In this document: positions 16,671-23,380 of the stretch, in pieces
Layout of the letters: the number at the start of each line of letters is the position of its first letter
Numbering within the stretch: position 1 is the stretch's first letter
From: Atopomonas sediminilitoris
GTDB taxonomy: Bacteria > Pseudomonadota > Gammaproteobacteria > Pseudomonadales > Pseudomonadaceae
NCBI RefSeq assembly: GCF_022601735.1
Contig: NZ_JAKUMM010000011.1
Span: forward strand, 1-64,000
Reading direction: 5' to 3'
DNA length: 64,000 nucleotides
Program-made: the position numbers and the translations under genes
The notes under the pieces: model-generated
Seen by the model: the letters and a program-made list of their open reading frames with translations, nothing else
The model's database searches: none
What the model was told of the DNA's origin: nothing

Positions 16671-17660
16671 TCACAAGGACTTGCGCCGGTACCGTTGTAC
16701 CGGGCTGCGCGGTGATGCGGGATCAGTCATTTCAATCAAGCCAGCCGCTAATGCCGGCTTGAGGTAGTTCTTAGTAAAGGTGGGCCTATGCGCCAAACCC
16801 AAGCGCTGCATCAGCTCGCTCGACTTGAGCGCCGCCCCAGGCGACAGCACCTGCAACAAGCGAGCTACTTGATCGCTTACTTGATCGCCTACTTGATCGG
16901 TCTGACCCGCTTCCTGCAGGGCCTGGCGCAACGCCGCCAACATAAACTCCACAAAAGGCGTGGCTTCGGCCGCTTGGTCGGCCGCTGCCAGTGCGGCGTA
17001 GTAGGCCTCCTGCTGCTCACGAATCACCGTTTCGACCGGTAAATAGGCCAGCACAGGCCGCCACAGACTAAGAATCAGCGTCTGCCACAAGCGCCCCATA
17101 CGCCCATTGCCGTCGGCGAAGGGGTGGATGAACTCGAACTCGTAATGGAACACACAACTGACGATCAGCGGATGCCAGTCACTGGCGCCAAGCCAACGCA
17201 GCAGATCCTGCATCAGTTCAGCCACCCGGCTGGCCGGGGGCGCCATGTGCAGCAGACGCCCCTCGCGGTAAATGCCGACACCGCCCTGGCGATAGCGCCC
17301 GGCGTCATCAATCAGGCCCTGCATCAGCAGGTCATGAGCAGCCAGCAGATCAGCCTGCTGTGGCGGCTGCCAGCTCGGCATGGCGTCATAAGCCGCGAAG
17401 GCGTTACGTACTTCCTGAATTTCTCGCGGCAACCCCAGCACCCGCTTGCCATCGAGCAGCGCCGTGACCTGCTCCACACTCAGAGTGTTGTTCTCGATGG
17501 CCAGCGACGCCTGAATCGTGCGAATGCGATTACCCCGACGCAGCTGCGGCGTCAAAGCCTCACTGCGCGTCGCCGTCAACCGCCCCACCTGCTCGCTGAT
17601 CTCGGCGACCAGGGCGAGCATGTACGAGGTGAGAGTCAGTGGCGGCTGGTACGGCCTCAT
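16671..17660 (-). CDS. Fic protein with complete active site and class II inhibitory motif
   Basis: A 329-residue Fic protein. The N-terminal helix carries the inhibitory motif SLAIENN (S52, E56, N57), which normally holds the ATP site closed. The catalytic loop is HPFADGNGR (H179 to R187), fully canonical for AMP transfer. The C-terminal part, after a repeated DQV linker (about residues 255-267), forms a winged-helix domain (LKSSELMQRLGLAHRPTFTK). Such enzymes AMPylate proteins, often including themselves. It lies between doc and hsdR in the RM operon, with gaps of 44 and 25 bases. The position recalls other toxin-like genes embedded between hsd genes, such as prrC; a guard role is inference. 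Confidence 0.9.
   Translation of the reverse strand: MRPYQPPLTLTSYMLALVAEISEQVGRLTATRSEALTPQLRRGNRIRTIQASLAIENNTLSVEQVTALLDGKRVLGLPREIQEVRNAFAAYDAMPSWQPPQQADLLAAHDLLMQGLIDDAGRYRQGGVGIYREGRLLHMAPPASRVAELMQDLLRWLGASDWHPLIVSCVFHYEFEFIHPFADGNGRMGRLWQTLILSLWRPVLAYLPVETVIREQQEAYYAALAAADQAAEATPFVEFMLAALRQALQEAGQTDQVGDQVSDQVARLLQVLSPGAALKSSELMQRLGLAHRPTFTKNYLKPALAAGLIEMTDPASPRSPVQRYRRKSL
16866..16901. repeat. Three 12-bp tandem repeats in the Fic gene
   Basis: TACTTGATC recurs at 16866, 16878 and 16890 with three variable bases between copies, giving three 12-base units. On the coding strand each unit encodes a DQV-x peptide in the linker between Fic and winged-helix domains. As 12 is a multiple of three, copy-number change would alter linker length without breaking the frame. 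Confidence 0.8.
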
Positions 17661-17704
17661 GCATTCAACTCCAGCTTGAAAAAAGGGACTCTGTGCGATC
17701 GCAT

Positions 17705-18142
17705 TCAGGCTCCTAGGCTTTCCAGCAGTTCAAGCTTGAGATCCTCAGGGAAGTCATCATCCTGAATCAGGGAAATAACCAAACGCTGTAGCAATTCCTT
17801 ATTGATCTTCCCCTCGGCCACTGCAACCACAATATTTTCCATCTGGACAAAAAACTGCGGCACGCAATAGTCGTAACCATTCAACGTCAGAAAATAAGCT
17901 CCCAGCGTCAGGCTCGATCGCTTGTTACCGTCGTTGAAGGCATGGAATTTGTTGATGGCAAAGATCAGATGCGTCAGCTTGGCGTCGAAGGTGGGGTAGT
18001 AGTCGTCGTTCTGGATATGCTGCAAAACGCTTTCCAATTGCCCCAGATCCTTTAAGCCGGGCAAGCCACCCGAATGCTCAATAATCCAGTCATGCACATC
18101 AACGGCATGCTGGGCATCGAAGTACAGCGTCAGGTCAGCCAT
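17705..18142 (-). CDS. doc: Death-on-curing (Doc) family toxin
   Basis: A 145-residue Doc/Fic-fold protein. The catalytic loop HAFNDGNKR (67-75) has the general-base histidine and the K that marks Doc kinases rather than AMP transferases. Upstream helices (SGGLPGLKDLGQLESVLQHI, residues 24-43) match the Doc fold. P1 Doc inactivates EF-Tu by phosphorylation; this is the expected but unproven activity. The gene starts 4 bases after the 340-residue DNA-binding gene, so the two are co-translated. No small Phd-type antitoxin is present, so the upstream protein is the best antitoxin candidate. Confidence 0.85.
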   Translation of the reverse strand: MADLTLYFDAQHAVDVHDWIIEHSGGLPGLKDLGQLESVLQHIQNDDYYPTFDAKLTHLIFAINKFHAFNDGNKRSSLTLGAYFLTLNGYDYCVPQFFVQMENIVVAVAEGKINKELLQRLVISLIQDDDFPEDLKLELLESLGA

Positions 18143-18146
18143 GGCC

Positions 18147-19169
18147 TCAACGATCCTTCAGCCGCTTGAGCACGGCCATCAGTTTCGGGTCTGACAGTCG
18201 CTCTTCCAGCGCCTCGCTGCGCTCCCCAAGGAAGCGGTCGAAATCGGCTTCCGGCACCGCCTGGACATAGGCCTCCAGCTTCTGGTGCAGCGCTTCGCGA
18301 AAGCCCAGATCGCGGCTGGCCATGCGGGTTCGGGCGTCATCTATCGAGGGCTTTAGATAGGGGCTGTCAGCGGCCTCAGCTAGCAACTGGTCAACTTCTG
18401 CGGGCTTGAGCTTGCGACCCAATTGTTGCGCCAACTGCTGAATGCTGACCGCCAGACCGCTTTCAAAGCTGGCCAAGGTCTTCAGCACTTCGGCATACAT
18501 CGTGTCGCGTGTGCTGTCGCCATCCGCCAAACGCAGCACCTGCTTGTACTCACGGGCGTTTTCGCAAAATACCGCCTTGTAGATCTTGTCCGTGTAAACC
18601 GCGTACTTGTGGTTGCCCATATCGACATGGTCACGCAAGGCGTTGGTGAACTGCTTGCGGTAGCTGTCCTCCATGAAGGCCGAAGGCAGGTAATCCTGGT
18701 CACGCTGGTTGATAAAGCGGGTATGGCCACCGGTGCGCTCTGCCACCACATCCAGCACGATATCCAGCATGCGGCTACGAATGGCCTTGGCCCTTTCACT
18801 CTCCGTCACCAGCATTGCAAGGTTCAGTACCGCGCGAAACGTGAATACGCCTAGAGCAGGCACCTTAGCGCCTATCAAGTCGACGACACTGATGTCGTCG
18901 ACTTGAGCTAACTTCATGTTTTTTAAGGATTTTCCCTTTATAACCTGATAACCATTCTGCTTGAGCTCGGCTTCGTGGCTGGCCAGATAGCGGTCGATGG
19001 TGCGCTCATCCACGTCCAGCAGCTCGGCTACGTGCGACTTGAAAAAGACCACTTCGCCTTCAATGCGCAGGCCGCCCAAAGCCAGATGCTCCTCCAGCTT
19101 GCTCAGGGCATAGCGGTTGTTTAGCACGTTGCTGCGCGCCACTGCCGAGGTCGTCAGGTCTTTGCTCAT
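18147..19169 (-). CDS. DNA-binding protein preceding Doc, possible antitoxin
   Basis: A 340-residue protein. The N-terminal region holds a helix-turn-helix (HVAELLDVDERTIDRYLASH, near residues 46-65). A middle segment (LGVFTFRAVLNLAMLVTESE) loosely resembles KilA/RhuM-type virulence or phage DNA-binding proteins, and the C-terminal third is helical and charged. It overlaps the hsdS stop by 4 bases and ends 4 bases before doc, so it bridges the RM and toxin genes in one transcript. Comparable proteins beside Doc genes in type I RM loci are usually annotated only as DNA-binding. Neutralisation of Doc or control of the operon is inferred from the spacing; the family is not firmly identified. Confidence 0.6.
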   Translation of the reverse strand: MSKDLTTSAVARSNVLNNRYALSKLEEHLALGGLRIEGEVVFFKSHVAELLDVDERTIDRYLASHEAELKQNGYQVIKGKSLKNMKLAQVDDISVVDLIGAKVPALGVFTFRAVLNLAMLVTESERAKAIRSRMLDIVLDVVAERTGGHTRFINQRDQDYLPSAFMEDSYRKQFTNALRDHVDMGNHKYAVYTDKIYKAVFCENAREYKQVLRLADGDSTRDTMYAEVLKTLASFESGLAVSIQQLAQQLGRKLKPAEVDQLLAEAADSPYLKPSIDDARTRMASRDLGFREALHQKLEAYVQAVPEADFDRFLGERSEALEERLSDPKLMAVLKRLKDR

Positions 19170-20386
19170 ACCAAGGCCTCCTCCAATTGTTCTTGGGCTT
19201 CCGGCAAGCGCAGTTGGCCGGAGATTAGGCGGGGCAAAAGGGTGTCGCGGAGTTGGGTAAGGGTTTGGGCTCGGTGAATACCCTCAATCATTCGTGACAA
19301 AAGTGGATGTATAGCCTCATTCAGCTTTGCTGCGATGTCTGATGGCGGAACGACAATTGGATAAGCTGCCAAGTCTTTCCAGTTCACGCGGGGCATCTTT
19401 GCACCATTCGAGAGACGGTCCGCATAGCTGATCAAAGTCTCACTAAACAAGTACATTGCTACCACGCCAAAATACGCTCTCTCCTTGGGCTGACAGACCA
19501 AAATATCCGTCGAGCAGACCCCAGAGAACGGGGCGAGGACCACCTTGTGGAAATATGGGCGAAGCTTGCCGAACAGTATGTCCCCCTCGGAAAATGCAGC
19601 CTTTGTGCTCTCCAAGCCGTCGGCATTTCCCCAACTGCTTAAGCTCAGCGACTTTCGAGGAATGTGCTCTAGCCCAACGTAGCGCACATCAGCATGTAAC
19701 TCAGAAACTTGAATTTGCCGCCTTACAGTCTGCGCAATGACTCCCAAGTTCCCAGCCCTCCACCCCTTAGGCACCAAGCCCAGTTCGGACTCTTCGAAGC
19801 TGTCGGGGAACAGGGCGGCGGTGGGGGCGTCCATGGATTGGGGTTCTAGCCCTTCGGCCTTGGCGCGCACGGGGTCGAAATCGACGAACCAAGATTTGAA
19901 CAACGCCTGGGCGATGGCTTCCAGGGTGGCGTTGGTTTCGCGTAGCAGGGTTATGCGGTCGTCGAGGGAGCCAAGAAATGCAGCGATCTCCTTCTGCTCC
20001 GTCACCGGAGGCATAAAAATTGATGCTTCATGAAGATGATTTCGGTTTACACCCGGCACCGCTGCCTTATCCGAGTACGCGAGAAAATCTAACGTCTTCA
20101 AAAAATAATGGACGAACTTCGGATGGTTTCCCTTGAAATCACGGACATAGAGAGTGGTATTAAGAGGCCAAAAATCGTCCTCAACATAGAAGACCTGACC
20201 GATTGTTCCATATCGCCCCGTAACGACTCCTGGCCCCTTTACCATCGCTGTATTGTGAGAGTCGCTTACCCCAGATGAAGATACCAAGGGCACAACTCCT
20301 TTATTACGCTTTGCCTGAGGCAAATCGTAGCCACGCTTAAGCTCAATTACGTCGCCGAGTTTCCCGCTATACCACTCAGAACTCAT
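19166..20386 (-). CDS. hsdS: Type I RM specificity subunit S
   Basis: A 406-residue HsdS from ATG 20386; the longer open frame to 20476 is read-through of the inserted palindromic element. Two target-recognition domains are visible, each followed by a conserved helix: residues 1-180 (GKLGDVIELKRGYDL, then PPVTEQKEIAAFLGSLDDRI) and 215-400 (GWRAGNLGVIAQ, then VVPPSDIAAKLNEA). The protein sets the bipartite DNA target of the RM enzyme. The start region duplicates the 3' end of hsdM, which suggests that hsdM and hsdS once overlapped at ATGAG; they are now 146 bases apart because of the insertion. Recognition sequence cannot be predicted. Confidence 0.92.
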   Translation of the reverse strand: MSSEWYSGKLGDVIELKRGYDLPQAKRNKGVVPLVSSSGVSDSHNTAMVKGPGVVTGRYGTIGQVFYVEDDFWPLNTTLYVRDFKGNHPKFVHYFLKTLDFLAYSDKAAVPGVNRNHLHEASIFMPPVTEQKEIAAFLGSLDDRITLLRETNATLEAIAQALFKSWFVDFDPVRAKAEGLEPQSMDAPTAALFPDSFEESELGLVPKGWRAGNLGVIAQTVRRQIQVSELHADVRYVGLEHIPRKSLSLSSWGNADGLESTKAAFSEGDILFGKLRPYFHKVVLAPFSGVCSTDILVCQPKERAYFGVVAMYLFSETLISYADRLSNGAKMPRVNWKDLAAYPIVVPPSDIAAKLNEAIHPLLSRMIEGIHRAQTLTQLRDTLLPRLISGQLRLPEAQEQLEEALV

Positions 20387-20574
20387 ACCCCACCCCCCCA
20401 GCTTCTGCCGGATCAGCCCCGTAGGTCGGGTTAGCGCAGCGTAACCCGACGCCCTGCGGCAACAGGCCATCGCCATGATGTCGGGTTACGCCCTGCGGGC
20501 TAACCCGACCTACGGTTGCGGCTGTTTTGGTGTCAGACCTCATACCCCAGCCCTCCCAGCTTCTGCCGGATCAG
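20383..20574. repeat. REP-pair (REPIN-like) insertion with 34-bp duplication at the hsdM/hsdS junction
   Basis: An inverted pair CGTAGGTCGGGTTA (20420-20433) and TAACCCGACCTACG (20501-20514), each with an inner inverted GTTACGC-like block, forms a long hairpin. It is flanked by near-identical direct repeats 20383-20416 and 20540-20574 (both contain CATACCCCA and GCTTCTGCCGGATCAG). The direct repeats are the original hsdM end/hsdS start, duplicated around the element. Confidence 0.75.
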
Positions 20575-22470
20575 CTGATCGAGTTCTGCGCCCTTGGCCA
20601 TCTGTTCGCCAAGCTGGGCGGTGAGCTTTTGCATCTTCTCGGCAAAAGCTTCGTCGTCATCCTCCACCGCTTCGGCACCGACATAGCGGCCCGGCGTCAG
20701 CACATGGCCATGCTCGGCAATTTCCGCGAGGGTGACGCTGCGGCAGAAGCCAGGGATGTCTTGGTATTCGGGCAGTGGTTGCCTACCCTCACCCCGGCCC
20801 TCTCCCTCCAAGGGAGAGGGGGCGTCCATTGGCTCACCACGCCACGCCGCCACGGTGCTGGCGATGCGCTCGATATCGGCATCGGTCAACTCGATCTGCA
20901 CGCGGCTAACGCTGGTGCCTAGCTTGCGCGCATCGATAAACAGCACCTGGCCGCTGCGGTCGATACCCGTACTACCCTCACCCCCGGCCCCTCTCCCGAG
21001 GGGAGAGGGGTGGGTTTTGTCTTTGGCGAGGAACCACAGGCAGGCAGGAATCTGGGTGTTGAAGAACAGCTGGCCGGGCAGAGCAACCATCACTTCCACC
21101 ACGTCGGCCTCGACCATGGCTTTGCGGATATCGCCTTCGCTGTTCTGGCTGGAACTCATGGAGCCGTTGGCCAGCACGATGCCGGCACGGCCATTGGGCT
21201 TTAAGTGGTAGAGCATATGTTGCAGCCAGGCGTAGTTGGCGTTGCCTTGCGGCGGGGTGCCATACACCCAGCGCGGGTCTCCTTCCAGGCTGCCGTGCCA
21301 CCAGTCGCTGATATTGAACGGCGGGTTGGCCAGCACGAAGTCGGCACGCAGATCGCTGTGCTGGTTGCGGATAAAGGTATCCGCCGGTTCGCGCCCTAAG
21401 TTGAAGTCGATGCCACGAATGGCCAAGTTCATCGCCGCCAAACGCCAGGTGGTGGGGTTGGATTCCTGGCCATAGATGGACACATCGCCCAACTTGCCGC
21501 CGTGGGCCTCGATAAACTTTTCGCTCTGCACAAACATGCCGCCGGAGCCGCAGCAGGGGTCGTACACCTTACCGTGGTGCGGGTTGAGCACCGCCACCAG
21601 GGTTTTCACGATGCTGGCCGGGGTATAGAACTGCCCGCCCTTCTTGCCTTCGGCACTGGCGAACTGGCCGAGAAAGTATTCGTACACTTGGCCGAGCAAG
21701 TCGCGGGCCTTACCCACGTCATCGCCAAAGCCAATGGTAGAGATCAGGTCCACCAGCTCGCCGAGCTTGCCGTCCGGCAGCTGCGCGCGGGCATAGCGCT
21801 TGTCGAGGATGTTCTTTAGCCGAGGGTTTTCTGCCTCAATCGCCGCCAAGGCCTCGTCGATGCGCTTGCCGATATCCACCTGCTTGGCGGCGGCGCGGAT
21901 CGACTCCCAGCGCGCCACTTCCGGCACCCAGAACACGTTCACTTCGCGATAGTAGTCGCGGTCTTCCAGTTCGGCGTTGAGCGCTTCTGGGTCACTGCCG
22001 TCAAGGGCGTGAGCGCCCAGGTAGTAATCGTCGTTCTCATCGGTGAGCTTGCGCGCAAGCTCCACGCGGCGGCCGGCGAAGCTGTCGGAAATGTACTTGA
22101 GGAAGATCAGCCCCAGCACGATGTGCTTGTACTCGGCGGCGTCCATATTGGCGCGCAGCTTGTCGGCGGTGGCCCAGAGGGTTTTCTGCATGGCGTCGAT
22201 GCCGGTGGCCACACTGCTGGTGGCTTTGCCAGCCTTGGCGGCCGGTTTAGCCGCCGCTGCCTCGCCGGGTAATACGCGCCGCACCGCACCGCCACGGCCC
22301 CGGCCTTTTTTGAGCAGGCCTTGCGCTAACAGGGCTTCACGGGCGCTTTCAAAGTCGGCCTCGCTAAGGCCGGGCTGGCTGCTTTGCAAGGCATTGAACA
22401 AGGCTTGGTTGCCCATGCTGCTGCCATCTTCGGGCAGCGCTGCTAACAGCGCTTGCGACACATCATTCAT
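20533..22470 (-). CDS. hsdM: Type I RM methyltransferase subunit M
   Basis: A 645-residue HsdM from ATG 22470, chosen because GGAG lies 9 bases upstream. Residues 1-65 form a winged-helix-like domain (NQALFNALQSSQPGLSEADF). The HsdM N-terminal domain follows (LRANMDAAEYKHIVLGLIFL), then the methyltransferase with GGQFYTPASIVKTLV, SAM motif DPCCGSGGMF and catalytic NPPFNISDWW, as in N6-adenine methylases. Two peptides, PSPLGRGAGGEG and PSPLEGEGRGEG, are encoded by palindromic repeats inserted in frame in the C-terminal third. All catalytic motifs are intact, so the enzyme is probably active. It is the first gene of the RM/Fic/PLD-helicase operon. Confidence 0.93.
   Translation of the reverse strand: MNDVSQALLAALPEDGSSMGNQALFNALQSSQPGLSEADFESAREALLAQGLLKKGRGRGGAVRRVLPGEAAAAKPAAKAGKATSSVATGIDAMQKTLWATADKLRANMDAAEYKHIVLGLIFLKYISDSFAGRRVELARKLTDENDDYYLGAHALDGSDPEALNAELEDRDYYREVNVFWVPEVARWESIRAAAKQVDIGKRIDEALAAIEAENPRLKNILDKRYARAQLPDGKLGELVDLISTIGFGDDVGKARDLLGQVYEYFLGQFASAEGKKGGQFYTPASIVKTLVAVLNPHHGKVYDPCCGSGGMFVQSEKFIEAHGGKLGDVSIYGQESNPTTWRLAAMNLAIRGIDFNLGREPADTFIRNQHSDLRADFVLANPPFNISDWWHGSLEGDPRWVYGTPPQGNANYAWLQHMLYHLKPNGRAGIVLANGSMSSSQNSEGDIRKAMVEADVVEVMVALPGQLFFNTQIPACLWFLAKDKTHPSPLGRGAGGEGSTGIDRSGQVLFIDARKLGTSVSRVQIELTDADIERIASTVAAWRGEPMDAPSPLEGEGRGEGRQPLPEYQDIPGFCRSVTLAEIAEHGHVLTPGRYVGAEAVEDDDEAFAEKMQKLTAQLGEQMAKGAELDQLIRQKLGGLGYEV
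20785..20823. repeat. Palindromic repeat inserted in frame in hsdM (copy 1)
   Basis: A GC-rich palindrome with arms CTCTCCCT and AGGGAGAG. On the coding strand it gives PSPLEGEGRGEG in HsdM. The same kind of element lies at 20973-21012. Confidence 0.8.
20973..21012. repeat. Palindromic repeat inserted in frame in hsdM (copy 2)
   Basis: Arms CCCCTCTCCC and GGGAGAGGGG with a short loop. It gives PSPLGRGAGGEG in HsdM, about 60 codons from copy 1 and in the same orientation. Confidence 0.8.
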
Positions 22471-22487
22471 CAACAATATCTCCACGC

Positions 22488-22508
22488 GCCTGTAGCGCCG
22501 CTACAGGC
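22488..22508. promoter_or_regulatory. Perfect 9-bp inverted repeat in the hsdM leader
   Basis: GCCTGTAGC (22488-22496) and GCTACAGGC (22500-22508) with a 3-base loop lie just upstream of the hsdM ribosome site (GGAG at 22480-22483). It may be an operator for the operon's DNA-binding protein or an mRNA hairpin that limits translation. Either role is inference. Confidence 0.4.
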
Positions 22509-22884
22509 TTTGGCTAAAGAGTGCTGGCAAGGAGTCTGGTTGGGATTGGCTAGCAAGACGCGCCTTGCGGCGCTGCGGTCTGGTGGGCCATCCCTGGGAT
22601 ATTGCGACCTGCCATTTTGCGATGGCCGTCACCTTATCCATTGCAGGAGTGCGGGTAAAGCCACACGTTGTTGCTTTGTATTGTCGGCACTAGGCCAGAC
22701 AAGCCGCGCAGTAGACAGCGTTATGGCCGTTTTACTCCCCACACACTGCCTTAGGCAAAACAGATAGCAGCAAGATATGTCACCTAAGTCGACGCATCTA
22801 GTATGTTGATTTGAACAGGTAAACTTTTGGTGTAGATAGGCTGTACTGCGTGTTGCTGCCCTACTTCTCTGCGCTTGTATCCGC

Positions 22885-22980
22885 CAGTTTCTCTAGCCCT
22901 CGCCAGACCACATGAAACACAAACTGTCGCTCGATGAGCTGCTCGATCTACAAGCCCCGTATATCTATGTGGTGCGCTGC
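22885..22980 (+). pseudogene. Isolated umuD internal fragment
   Basis: The frame reads PDHMKHKLSLDELLDLQAPY then IYVVRC. It is nearly identical to residues 33-57 of the intact UmuD at 38440 (LDHMEHKLSLDELLDLHAPH, IYVVRV). Neither end of the gene is present. It is a relic of a second umuDC copy. The surrounding 22509-23339 holds no other recognisable gene. Confidence 0.85.
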
Positions 22981-23339
22981 TGCCAATCGCAGCCGATGTT
23001 TCACTCCGACCAAGGCAGCCATTCACCAGCACCTAGTTCCGGCAAATTCTGTGGCGATACCGGAACAAAAAATGCGTGAGCCGACGCGGCAACTGCGGAG
23101 AAAACGCGCCCACGGGGCTATTTTTTAGAAGTCTAAAAACAGAGTGGATAATGAGCGCGGCTACGCCAGTAAGGAGCAGGCTGAAGCCCATGTGCTGCGC
23201 CATCTAACAAGCAATTCAGCCACCAACGACCACACAGTTACAACGGGTACCGAGCGCCAATGTCGGCAGTATCACTGTATGGATAAGACACTAAACCAGT
23301 GTCCATTTTTTGTTGACCACAACAGTCTCTGGCAATAAA

Positions 23340-23369
23340 AAGCCTCCTAGCCATGCAGCTAGGAGGCTT
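23340..23369 (-). terminator. Rho-independent terminator of the RTX gene
   Basis: A stem of AAGCCTCCTAGC against GCTAGGAGGCTT with a 6-base loop, followed on the minus strand by TTTTATTGCC. It lies 11 bases after the RTX stop. Confidence 0.85.
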
Positions 23370-23380
23370 CATTTCCCAGC

